Origin: Cylindrotheca closterium
Taxonomy: Eukaryota; Bacillariophyta; Bacillariophyceae; Bacillariales; Bacillariaceae
Direction of reading: 5' to 3'
Assembly: GCA_933822405.4 (NCBI GenBank)
Contig: CAKOGP040000890.1
Span: 62,001-126,000, forward strand
DNA: 64,000 nt
The number at the start of each line of letters is the position of its first letter. The first letter of the stretch is position 1. The notes under the pieces were generated by a model, which was given only the letters and a program-made list of their open reading frames with translations, searched no databases and was not told the origin of the DNA. Positions 9,467 through 18,469 of this stretch are shown here, in pieces. Both the position numbers and the translations under genes were made by a program.

Positions 9467-9805
9467 CCTACGGTACGTACCAAAATCCATTCGTCGGAAT
9501 GAACGAATCTGCAGTCGACGTTGCAAACATCATAATCATAATCGACTCTACTCGTTCACAGTGTTGGCCATCTATCACCACACTTTCACCGTTATTCATT
9601 CCCCACAAAGATCCCCTCTCTTTCTTCTACATGAATCTTTGGTGAATCGTTTCTCTGTACCTTTCATTCCAAGCGAAATTTTAAGGGATTTGTTTCAGAG
9701 GTGCCAATCAAGAACATTCGACTTTTGACGCACGTGTCTTGTATTTTCTCCCTTCTTTCTTCTTCAAACTTCTATTCAGTCCAAGTCACACGCAGCATAC
9801 AGAAA

Positions 9806-11215
9806 ATGATCACCCGATCGACAATACGGGCGAATGGTTGCAGGCTGTGTTTCTACTGGAGCCTGTGTACTTTTATAATATTGCTGTCATCACTGCAGTC
9901 ATCCACTGCCATATTCAATCCCATGTACAATCCCTTGCAGCAACATCAGTCATATTACCCTTCCAACCCCGACGAATATGCCAATGGATATTATGGTCAA
10001 AGCAGCCAGCAACAGTGCAATGATGCAGATTCATTACGTGGCGGTAGTACAATGACAATTCCTGAACCAGAAACAATGAACACGCTACCAGAACAACAAC
10101 AACAACAAGAGCCCTTCCATCCGCCGAAAATACTGTTAAAGCACATGTCATTGGCCTTGCGAGTCACCTGCGAATGGAATCGTCGATTACTAGCTGGCGT
10201 GAACCGAAGCTTCAAGCTCTTTAACCTGAAGAATAGGATACGCAACGATGCACCAAATGAACCTCAACAACAACAACCACCATCACCAGCAGAAGAGCAG
10301 CTAGTATCAAACCCAAATCAATACTACGATCAACAAGAATTACAGGCTCAACCATATGGAAGCCGTCCGGTCAATATTCATCCCGATAGAACCTGGAATC
10401 CACCAATTCGGGAAGGGGGTCCCGATCTGGAACAGGAAAGTCTGACTATTTTTCATGCCCTGACACCAGCCACACGGAATGAGGAAACTGCATCCGATGA
10501 CGATTCGGTCGAAGATTCCACCAATACATCGGGAGGAGAAGAATCATCATCACCAACCGATACTACTTCAGCATCATCCAATCAAGTAGTAGCGAAACCT
10601 CGAGGCGTTGCTCATTGGGGACCTGAATTGTTGCCTTACCTGGAAGAAGTTACGGAACTCTTGCAGATTGACAACAATGGTTTGGAAATTGCCTTGGCCA
10701 TGATTTATTTGGATCGGGCCTGTTCGGTTAATACCATTCGGAGCAACGGATGTCCACCCTGTCCCTTTTGTTTGCCACGCACTGTCCATCGATTAAGTTT
10801 GGTGGCTCTAGTGTTGGCGAAACAAGCTGTGAATGGAAACAATGGTGGAAAGACGGTGCAAGAGTACTTGGAAGATTTGAAACCCTTGGGTATGCCGTTG
10901 GATCAATTGGAGCTAATGGCAAATTGGATGATCAATGCCTTGGGAGACAATGGTTCCTTTGTAACAGTCGGTCAAATGAAACTCTGGAGTGAGAATTGGG
11001 AATCTGCATTTTTTCCAAAGCGCCATCGAGCTCTGCAAGAACAACGGCAAAAGGAAGCCCAACAACGTCTACTTCAATTGGAACAGCAGCGATTGATGGA
11101 AGAACAAAGACAGCAAATACAACAAAAGCAGCAGCAACAACGATACCAACAAAGTTACGACCAACAGCAAGAAGCGTACAACCAAGGGTACCAGCAACCA
11201 CAACAGGACTACTAA
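9806..11215 (+). CDS. Signal-peptide-bearing protein with a PHO80/cyclin-like fold and Gln-rich ends
   Basis: Single exon. I chose the ATG at 9806 (469 residues) because residues 1-36 then make a clean signal peptide (W-S-L-C-T-F-I-I-L-L core, then S-S-T-A-I-F). An R-G-G-S motif follows (10034-10048). Residues ~270-410 resemble the cyclin box of P/U-type (PHO80) cyclins: A-M-I-Y-L-D-R, then T-V-H-R-L-S-L-V-A-L-V-L-A-K, then L-D-Q-L-E-L and F-V-T-V. A short insert with C-P-P-C-P-F-C lies between the first two. The last 80 residues are Gln/Tyr-rich. A cyclin fold behind a signal peptide is unusual, since cyclins bind CDKs in nucleus or cytosol. Either the hydrophobic N-terminus does not act as a signal or the fold is reused in a secretory compartment. 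The fold call is by eye. Confidence 0.5.
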   Translation: MITRSTIRANGCRLCFYWSLCTFIILLSSLQSSTAIFNPMYNPLQQHQSYYPSNPDEYANGYYGQSSQQQCNDADSLRGGSTMTIPEPETMNTLPEQQQQQEPFHPPKILLKHMSLALRVTCEWNRRLLAGVNRSFKLFNLKNRIRNDAPNEPQQQQPPSPAEEQLVSNPNQYYDQQELQAQPYGSRPVNIHPDRTWNPPIREGGPDLEQESLTIFHALTPATRNEETASDDDSVEDSTNTSGGEESSSPTDTTSASSNQVVAKPRGVAHWGPELLPYLEEVTELLQIDNNGLEIALAMIYLDRACSVNTIRSNGCPPCPFCLPRTVHRLSLVALVLAKQAVNGNNGGKTVQEYLEDLKPLGMPLDQLELMANWMINALGDNGSFVTVGQMKLWSENWESAFFPKRHRALQEQRQKEAQQRLLQLEQQRLMEEQRQQIQQKQQQQRYQQSYDQQQEAYNQGYQQPQQDY

Positions 11216-12345
11216 TTACAGCCATCGTCTCCTCTTACTGATGAATCATGGCCGTTCAAGTCACACTCAAGGCTAGCGCACATCCTGGCCACCACGTTAA
11301 TAACAAGGGTAGCCGTCTGTCGACTTCTAACAACATAGAAATTGGAATCGAGAAAACGAAAACGAAAACCAATACAACACTACTATCATAAATTAGAGAA
11401 ACATTAAACAATTGATTTTGTTCCCCCACAACCCCTATTTCATGTCGAATGGATGAATTATGGTTGAAGCCAGAATCAAGGTGCAGCAGTAAGAGGAGTG
11501 TAGGCTAGTCGTCCTAGCTAGTAGTAGTGTAGTCACGATGTACATAGTACCACCAGTTCTTAGGCATTTGAATTGTTGGTTTCTCTTATCTGTCACACTT
11601 ACCCTTCTGGCTTAACCGGCGAAAAACCTTTTCCAACCGCACTCAACACTAGAAAAGTAAAAGCTCTCGTAGGTTGTCCTCAATCGGCAAACTGTGGGCT
11701 CGGAGTGGCATACTCACAAATTATGGCCGCGTATCAGGGTAGGGGCCAGATAAAGGGGGTGCACCAACGCGAAACTTGGCGGTTTCAAATCGTTCGTTCA
11801 ACTGAACATTGGCCGAGCACGCGCGCGTAAGCACCATCCGTGAAAAAGCAAGAGAAGCTCCGAAGGCAAACCATGGACACTTTTGCCTCACATTGCTCCA
11901 CATTGCTCCTCTTGATTGACTTGTAGTCCAAGAACGAGACATTAACTGGCGCGACGTTTTGAAGTAAATTCTTCGATCTATTGCCCTGTTGAATTGTTGA
12001 AAGCTTTCCAGCCTTCCTTTACCATTTATACCTTTTCTTGGAAGACAAGTTTCAGTTTCTGAAACGTTCATTTGAAACCTACACAAACACTCGAAATACC
12101 GTTGGAATACCAAACGAATACCTATCCGTGAGTTTACAAAAGCATTCTAGCATTATACGTCTGGTGGTTTGATCTAAGAGGCCTTTTTGGGCTAGTTGGA
12201 AACATGTCACATCAACTCCACGATTGATGGGAGTTCCTCCGTTGATTTCCCACGATTGGGTCCACGAAGGCCCAGTTGCTTACGAATCATTGCACTAATC
12301 GCCTTTCTCTCTTGCAAACATAGACTACTACCCCTTATAGATAAG
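11216..12345. other. 1.1 kb intergenic region before the La-motif gene
   Basis: It holds the 3' UTR of the preceding gene and the upstream region of the next one. ORFs of 85 and 130 codons overlap on opposite strands here and show no recognisable family or repeat. An in-frame ATG at 12196 could extend the downstream protein by 50 residues, but they look like translated leader. I see no RNA gene. Confidence 0.5.
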
Positions 12346-13596
12346 ATGGCTTCAGTGAATGCTCCGAATATGCATTCCTTTCCTCCCCAACACCTGATGG
12401 AGCTAAACAACGACTTTCTTCTGAATCAAATCAAGAACCAAGTCGAGTTTTACTTTGCACCCCAAAATTTGCAGAACGACAAGTTCTTGCAGTCTCAACT
12501 CAATGCTACTGATCACTTGGGAGCGGTTTCCATTCAGGTCATTTGCAGCTTTCGGAAAATCAGGCAGTTGTACTTGTATTCGAGGAGTGGGTACTATCCG
12601 CACGATGCAGATATGCCAGCAGACCCGGCGCTTCTCCGTATGGCTCTCGCCAGTAGTTCCGTTGTCAGCATTAGTCATGATGGGATGTGGGTGGTTCCTA
12701 ATCTGCAAAAGGACCCACAAAAGGACGCGGCCACGGAAGCGACAGTCGCCTCGGTTCCATCCTCACCATCGTCTTCACAGGACGGGTCTGCTCAGCAGGA
12801 CCGCTTTGCGATTGTCATTCACAACATCGCCAACACGGTTACAGAGGCAATGGTCTTGGAGGCCTTTGCAAAGTTTAACCCCAAAGGAGCGAGATCAGAG
12901 GCAGGAGATACATGGCATGTTACATTTGGAAGCTCGGAAGATGCAACAGCATCTCTAGAGGAAGGAATCAAACTCGATGATAAACCCATTCAGGGTTCGC
13001 TCAAGATTGACGTGTCAAACGTGCCTTCAATGCCATTACCACCACCAGCGCAACAAACACCCGGAATGGGATACCAAGGGCAATATCCAATGCATCCGCC
13101 TCCACAGTACAGCTATGTACCGGTTCATTATGGAATGCCGCAGATGGTACCGCAGTATCCAATGCATCCGCAATATTATCCACAGCCACAATACCGATAT
13201 TTTGCACCCCCAGGTCAGCAACGACAAGGTGGTCCGCCGCCACAGAATGTCTTTGTCCGACCTGCAAATGATAACAATCGAGGGATGCGACGAAGGAATC
13301 AAGGAGGCAAGCGACGAAATCGTCAGCAACGACAGCAGCAGCCAGAAGACAAGCCTATTCGAAAGGACACGAACAAAAATAAGAAGAATCAGGAAAAGAA
13401 GGAAGATGTTAAGGACTTGGATTTGTCACAAGAACACTTTCCTTCACTAGGTGGTGGGAAGGAAACTTTGAAGCCAAAGTCTACAAATATTGAAGGGGCA
13501 GCGTATGCAAAGGCTGTATTAAAAGCAGCAACCTCACAGAAACAGCAGCCAGTCAAGGAGGGGACGGAAAAGAAGAAGACGAAAGAGACAAAATAG
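12346..13596 (+). CDS. La-motif RNA-binding protein (LARP family)
   Basis: 416 residues from the ATG at 12346. Residues ~22-110 form a La motif: the aromatic entry I-K-x-Q-V-E-F-Y-F, then N-L-Q-N-D-K-F-L, the F-R-K-I-R-Q-L helix, and a V-V-S-I-S-H-D-G-M-W-V wing near 100-110. An RRM-like segment follows at ~146-215 (F-A-I-V-I-H-N-I, then W-H-V-T-F). Next come a Pro/Tyr/Gln-rich stretch, an Arg/Lys/Gln-rich basic block (~315-360), and a short conserved-looking element with H-F-P-S-L-G-G near 375, similar to F-P-x-L elements in other RNA-binding proteins. LARPs bind mRNA termini and control mRNA stability or translation. The La motif plus RRM order agrees. A longer form from 12196 is possible but less likely. 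Confidence 0.85.
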   Translation: MASVNAPNMHSFPPQHLMELNNDFLLNQIKNQVEFYFAPQNLQNDKFLQSQLNATDHLGAVSIQVICSFRKIRQLYLYSRSGYYPHDADMPADPALLRMALASSSVVSISHDGMWVVPNLQKDPQKDAATEATVASVPSSPSSSQDGSAQQDRFAIVIHNIANTVTEAMVLEAFAKFNPKGARSEAGDTWHVTFGSSEDATASLEEGIKLDDKPIQGSLKIDVSNVPSMPLPPPAQQTPGMGYQGQYPMHPPPQYSYVPVHYGMPQMVPQYPMHPQYYPQPQYRYFAPPGQQRQGGPPPQNVFVRPANDNNRGMRRRNQGGKRRNRQQRQQQPEDKPIRKDTNKNKKNQEKKEDVKDLDLSQEHFPSLGGGKETLKPKSTNIEGAAYAKAVLKAATSQKQQPVKEGTEKKKTKETK

Positions 13597-14047
13597 AAAT
13601 AACAAGAGAGATCTTGTACGCTCGATTTTGTTTGTCTGCTATAATAGGATCTGTAGAATTTAAATACAACATAACAAAATTGAGTACATAAAATACTCTT
13701 TGACATGGTCTTGTACCGGTACTGTAGATTATGTCTGTTTGTGACAGCAGCAACTTGGGAAAGGGTTTAAATCGTATCCCATACATAGTGAAGGACAGCA
13801 CTGTCATTCGGGTCGGTGTTCTCTCGACCTGTAGAGTTTCGTCTTACCAGATTGAGCAATGAGTAATGCGTACAAATGGTTCATAGCGCAATGTATCTTC
13901 ATTTTCTTATTTTACGAAAGCTTCTGCAGTGTTTTATTAACAATTTCTATCTCTTTTTGGTTCGCAATGAAAAGCGTTCTCCATGCCTGCCAACTGCTGC
14001 TACTGCTTCTCTCTTGAGGATTTGCCTTTTGCCTTTTTGGCTGGCAA
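13597..14047. other. Convergent intergenic region (LARP and ArfGAP 3' ends)
   Basis: 451 bp of A/T-rich sequence between two stop codons. It contains the self-complementary word GTACCGGTAC at 13713-13722, a type recurring between genes in this window. No gene is seen. Confidence 0.55.
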
Positions 14048-14961
14048 TTAAAGCTCCATCTCTTTTGAGAGTCGTCTTTTGGGTCTGGATTTGGAGGAGG
14101 TTCTCTTCAACTTATCTCTCATGGAAATTCGCTTTGGTTTGGGTTGAGGTGACATTGGATCGTCACCAATGTCCAAATGGGCAATGTCGTCCAGCACATT
14201 TGCCTTAAATTCCTTGCTCTCCAGGTTGGATATCAAACTAACACGGGCTTTGGCCGAAAAGTCACCAAAGACTCCGGGGGATTTGGGGTTGTCACCAAAG
14301 GTATCATTCAGGTTGCCGACGCTAGCAAACTCTTGCGATCCGATATTTGCAAACAGATCTTCATCTCCAAACGCGTTTTCTTGATTTGAAAAAGGATCAA
14401 ACCCAGCGACGTTTGCTGGACTTTCATTGCTATTCCTAGAAGCATCGTACCACCTTCGATGTTGGTACTTTTGGTAGATGAACTCACTTCGTGGTTCCAA
14501 ATCGGTATTTTTGTCTGGTTTGTTGGTCTTATCTTTCAGAGTGGCTTCAAAAAAGGCATTGACCGCTTTGTTGCCACCTCGTTGCATCGCATTAATTTCC
14601 TTTACTTTCCCTGGTAATGTAGTATGACAAGTTGAAAGAGACGCAACGCAACGCAATGCAATGCGGTCAGTTGTTGGATCCGATTAAAATGTTCCGGGTA
14701 TCCAGTCTTTCGATGTCATCACTTACATTCGTCTAAATTTGTACTTCGGACGAAGCAGATGTGGGTACCCATTCGTCGATGAGCTCCACTGCAATGGTAA
14801 CACATGAAACAACCCATGGGTTCGGTAAAGGGAGCCCCTGGTGGTGGGACCAATATGGATGCCCAAGTCGGCCTCTTGTCGAAACAATCCACACAATGGG
14901 AATTGTCAGGCTCATTCATGAGCTGCTTCAGTAGCTGTTTCAGCTGCTTTTGGGAAGTCAT
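14048..14961 (-). CDS. ArfGAP-domain protein (two exons)
   Basis: Exon 1 is 14961-14727 and exon 2 is 14610-14048. The 116-bp intron begins GTAAGT and ends CAG, and the split codon restores the Trp of the family's L-D-E-W-K block. Product: 265 residues. The N-terminal ~135 residues are the Arf GTPase-activating domain: zinc-finger C-V-D-C, then C-Y-H-C, the arginine finger region S-G-A-H-R-R-M-G-T-H, F-V-R-S, and G-G-N-K-A-V-N. The finger is unusual: 27 instead of 16 residues separate the middle cysteines, through a Pro-rich insert (P-P-P-G-A-P-F-T-E-P). ArfGAPs stimulate GTP hydrolysis on Arf GTPases in Golgi or endosomal coat dynamics. The tail has F-D-P-F, N-A-F and D-L-F elements like adaptor-binding motifs and ends in a Lys/Arg-rich stretch. 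Confidence 0.88.
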
Positions 14962-15371
14962 GATGATATCTTATATATAGGCCGAAATTTGGAGTCTCTT
15001 TGAGAGTCAAAGACGTAACACCAATGGATAGTTGCAATGATGGATGTTGATCGTTGATAGATGTGAAAATTAGTGCAATCCCGTTCTGTGGCTTCAAAAG
15101 GTTCGGTCATTTTATGGTGCTCGCGGGGTACTTATTGCTCGCGCAAGTTGAACTTGTTTTCTGAAACTCGTGTGTCGGCATCGAATGATTTTTAGATTCC
15201 TCACCCATTCGATCGGAGGAGTCAGTCATATCAGTCGATCTCTGGCCACGTGTTGGTCGGATGAGTCGATCATCCGACGACAAAATCCTCAACTTTTGAG
15301 ATTTTGGACGAGGACGCTGAGCTGGAAATCACTAGATGTTTCCATCATTGCAAATCCAATGATCTATCAGA
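14962..15371. other. Divergent promoter region between the ArfGAP and OXA1-type genes
   Basis: 410 bp between divergent starts. A CACGTG box lies at 15247-15252. An in-frame start upstream of 15372 is not available. No other feature was recognised. Confidence 0.5.
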
Positions 15372-16970
15372 ATGATGCTGGCAAGAAATCGAAGTATAGC
15401 GAGGCTTCAGAATACAAGGGTAATTAGAAGGAAAGATGTCACAGAGTGCGATGCGAGGACGTTTTCGTCGCTCTATCAGGTACATTCAATGAACGGCTCA
15501 CATCAACCCACGCATTTGAATCACATGGCAACGGCATTATCATCGAATCCACTATGCAATCCTCGCCTACGGTCCCGGAACGCCATTGACGTACAAAACG
15601 TTCATCCTTGTTCCACTCAAGTTCGATCCGTTTCGTCTTGGCTTCCACAAGTCCTTCAAGACTTTTCCATTTGGGGTGGCACTGGGACCGTCCTCAAGGC
15701 ACTCCACGGACCCGATGGCACCATACCGTACTGGGCTTGTTTTGCCATTATGAATGCCATGCTTCGGACTGCTTTGGTTCCTTTGGTGGTCTACAGTGCC
15801 AAAATGTCTTCACGCTTTGCCAAGGTTGCTCCTGAAATCCAGTTCATCGTCACTCTCTTTCAGAACGATTTGAAGAAAATGCGGGCCGAAGGAAAATCGT
15901 TGTATGAACAACGGTTTCTATTCTTGCAAAATCTGCAGACGATTCAAGGAGTATATAGACTGCACAATATCAATCCCTTAATGGTCTTCATCAGTCCTTT
16001 GATTCAGATTCCGTTTTTCTACTATGCGGCCACCGACTTGCGCAAGATTGTCAATGGTGCCGACCCCGAACTGGCGCAAGAATTGACCGAGTCCTCCTTT
16101 TACTGGGTACCTGATTTGATTGATCCCGATCCTTGGTTTGGTTTGCCCATTGCAGCGGGAGTCATGTTGTATGCCAACGTCGAAGTTGCTGTAGGCAAGC
16201 GCAGTTTGAGTGGACCAACGGCTTCCAAGTCGGACTTTGCCGGTTTGCTAAAGGATGGTTTTCAGACGCTTGCCGTATTCATGCCGTGCTTGTCAGCACA
16301 GTCTCCAGCTGGCTTGCAAATTTATTTGGTATCGAGTTTCACCTTTACCATGTTTCAGAGTGCGGCGTTGCGAAATGATACCATTCGAGGAATGATTGGA
16401 TTGCCCGTCATGGGTTCCGCACCTACGGAACCAAAGTACGCCAAGGAGTTTATGGAATTCAAAAAGTTGGAACAAAAGGCTCGGGAAATTCGAGGTGATG
16501 GCCCCGTTCTCGGAAGGAATGTCTTGGCCGTGGGCTTTGAAACCTCTTTTCCAGGAACCGCCCGACCGAGTACCATAGAAACACATGGACTGCTTCCTCC
16601 CGACATTGAACCTGCCAAGCTTCCTGGGAAACCCAAACTAGACATGAAATCCGCCCAAGAAGCCTGGGGTGGGCAATTCATCCACGGCATTTCGGCTCCC
16701 GTGGAACAGTTGGAAGCCCAATTGGCCGAAGAAGCCAAGGAACAACAATCGAAAGAAATTGCCGAACAAAAGATGGAAGAAGAAAAGAAGAACTATATGC
16801 TCCAAGCATCGGATGATGTTATGGAAGCAGCCAACAAGGGGGTCATCATGGCTCCCAAGGAATTATTGTCCGATACCAAACCTTCTGACAACAAGGGACC
16901 GTCCAAGATCAAACCCAAGCAAATCAAGAAGAGTCCAAAGGGTGGCAAGAGAAATAGACGGAAAAGTTAA
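15372..16970 (+). CDS. OXA1: OXA1/YidC/Alb3-family membrane insertase, probably mitochondrial
   Basis: Single exon, 532 residues. The first ~90 residues are rich in Arg, Ser and Thr with almost no acidic residues, as in a mitochondrial presequence. The insertase core spans ~105-340. It has a first membrane segment near I-P-Y-W-A-C-F-A-I-M-N, a basic amphipathic hairpin (F-Q-N-D-L-K-K-M), N-I-N-P-L-M-V-F-I-S-P-L-I-Q-I-P-F-F-Y, and later hydrophobic segments with a W-F-G-L-P-I loop and S-P-A-G-L-Q-I-Y, close to the family signature P-A-G-L-x-x-Y-W. The C-terminal ~190 residues are hydrophilic with a coiled-coil-prone part and end in a Lys/Arg-rich tail, as in mitochondrial Oxa1, whose tail contacts the ribosome. 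It inserts respiratory-chain subunits into the inner membrane. A plastid Alb3 is less likely because no signal peptide is seen. Confidence 0.88.
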   Translation: MMLARNRSIARLQNTRVIRRKDVTECDARTFSSLYQVHSMNGSHQPTHLNHMATALSSNPLCNPRLRSRNAIDVQNVHPCSTQVRSVSSWLPQVLQDFSIWGGTGTVLKALHGPDGTIPYWACFAIMNAMLRTALVPLVVYSAKMSSRFAKVAPEIQFIVTLFQNDLKKMRAEGKSLYEQRFLFLQNLQTIQGVYRLHNINPLMVFISPLIQIPFFYYAATDLRKIVNGADPELAQELTESSFYWVPDLIDPDPWFGLPIAAGVMLYANVEVAVGKRSLSGPTASKSDFAGLLKDGFQTLAVFMPCLSAQSPAGLQIYLVSSFTFTMFQSAALRNDTIRGMIGLPVMGSAPTEPKYAKEFMEFKKLEQKAREIRGDGPVLGRNVLAVGFETSFPGTARPSTIETHGLLPPDIEPAKLPGKPKLDMKSAQEAWGGQFIHGISAPVEQLEAQLAEEAKEQQSKEIAEQKMEEEKKNYMLQASDDVMEAANKGVIMAPKELLSDTKPSDNKGPSKIKPKQIKKSPKGGKRNRRKS

Positions 16971-17133
16971 AGCAAGTGTAAACAATGAGTTCAATCCATC
17001 GGCCGGATATGTGCAACAGTTTTCTTCCAAAGCAAGTTAGACATTTGGTGACATCAATGTTCACAAAATAATATTGTACTGTGTACTAGTCTACTGGCTA
17101 TTATACTTGGACAAATTACATTTTTAAATTAGT

Positions 17134-17951
17134 TTAGAATTCATCTCCAGACAAATGTTCTGTCTCTTGAACCTTCTTGACGAATTCTTCCTTTTCGACA
17201 CATCCCTTGCATTCGACTCCTCGCTCCGACAAGATGGCCTTGAGTTGCTTGACACGCAATTTGGAAATGTCCTTCTTTTCCATCTTTTCCGTCTTGACAG
17301 GGAACTTGACGGTACAAATTTCGGGGTTGGACTTGGTAATACGCTTGCAGACCTTCAAGGAGGGCATGCCTAGAGAAAATGGTTGGGCAACGTCTCTCTT
17401 GATGGGGTCAATGTAGTAACAAATCTTCTTTTCGCGAGCCGAAAGCTTGTCCTCATCGGCACAGTAGTCTCCCATGGCCTTCTCCACAAGGGGCTTTTTG
17501 CGGGAGTCCTCCTTGGAAATGCTGGCGCGAATGTCGTCCATGACCTTGACACAGACTGTAATGTTGAGGCAAGAAGAAATTAATTGGGTCAGAGAAGATA
17601 AATATTGATTGTGCACACGCAACCGCATAATGCATAATGGTTATGCCATTGGAGAAAAAGCCAAAGAGAAGGCGTACTCAAGGTTTCAAAATGCATATCA
17701 TTGCAGCTCATACAGTAGTTAAGGGAATAATCATCAATTCGAATGCATCAGCAGTCGAAGTTGTTGTGTGATGATGATGATGATGATGCCATCGCAGCCA
17801 TGTCTCCGCGAATTGAAACGAGACTAAAACGAAACAATAACGTTCAATCATTTGATGAATGGAGGAACACACCTTCACACTCTTTGACTTCTGCAGCCAT
17901 GGCAACAGTGGCGGTGTATGCCAAAGCGAGCAAGAAAGCAACGAACTTCAT
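17134..17951 (-). CDS. MANF: MANF/CDNF (ARMET) homologue, ER-targeted (two exons)
   Basis: Exon 1 is 17951-17873 and exon 2 is 17555-17134, joined over a 317-bp intron (GTGTGT...TACAG). The product has 166 residues. Residues 1-20 are a signal peptide (F-V-A-F-L-L-A-L-A-Y). The mature part has the full family pattern: C-E-V-C at ~25-28 (restored by the splice), then single Cys in D-Y-C, I-C-Y-Y-I, K-V-C-K and E-I-C-T, eight in all. The C-terminal SAP-like domain reads K-L-R-V-K-Q-L-K-A-I-L and C-K-G-C-x-E-K. In animals MANF is an ER-stress-induced protein that acts with BiP in the ER lumen and can be secreted. The tail G-D-E-F resembles a K/HDEL-type retrieval signal. The intron contains a (GAT)n run. 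Confidence 0.92.
17770..17788. repeat. (GAT)n microsatellite in the MANF intron
   Basis: Six GAT units in the 317-bp intron of the MANF homologue, which is about three times longer than most introns of the window. Confidence 0.8.
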
Positions 17952-18469
17952 TTTGGAATCTATTGGTTTTTGTTTTTGTTTTTGTTTTGAATGAGAGGCA
18001 GAGTCCAATGACTTTTTTCGTTGTTTGGTCGATGATGGGAAACCCGTCGCGTTGGAGGTCACCTTTGGTCCATCGATTCGTCAATTTTTGGAAATCGATC
18101 GATTGATTCATTCGTTTCCTTCCACGTGGCATTTCACCACAGTTTCTACGTGTAAACTTCATGATACGATGTACCTACATGCTTCACGAATGAATAACCC
18201 GTGACTAAACTCCACGTAACAATTGTAACCGCCTTGCATCTGTCCTCAGAAAATGTTCCCATCGAATCTGTTCTTTTCTTTTTACAAGTGGCAGTAACAG
18301 ATAACACCCATATACTGTAGTACTTCCAAACAAAAGAGCTTTGGAAGAAAGACAGGCGTATATTAGAATAGAGAGAGAGAGAGAGAGAAAAAGGTTTGAC
18401 TGCAATCTGAAAGACCAAAAATCATAAAGTGCCGTTCAATTCTTTCGCATACACAAAACGCCTCACATT
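17952..18469. other. Divergent promoter region between MANF and the AAA ATPase
   Basis: 518 bp. Just upstream of the MANF start lies a GTTTTT-type run (about 17966-17988, probably 5' UTR). A CACGTG box is at about 18124-18129. A GA microsatellite (18370-18389) lies about 80 bp before the AAA start. No gene is seen. Confidence 0.55.
18370..18389. repeat. (GA)n microsatellite
   Basis: About ten GA units, 80-100 bp upstream of the AAA ATPase start codon, probably in its promoter or leader. Confidence 0.85.

Larger units (their letters stand above)
9264..9805. other. Divergent promoter region between the MFS transporter and the cyclin-fold gene
   Basis: 542 bp between two divergent start codons. 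It contains a TGACGTCA palindrome (9367-9374) and a perfect inverted repeat carrying two CACGTG boxes (9432-9466). The rest shows no gene. An in-frame ATG at 9701 upstream of the 9806 start probably lies in the leader. Confidence 0.6.

Noticed and set aside
9701..9805. Upstream ATG extending the cyclin-fold protein by 35 residues
   Set aside because: The extra residues would place the signal peptide internally. The ATG at 9806 gives a normal N-terminal signal.
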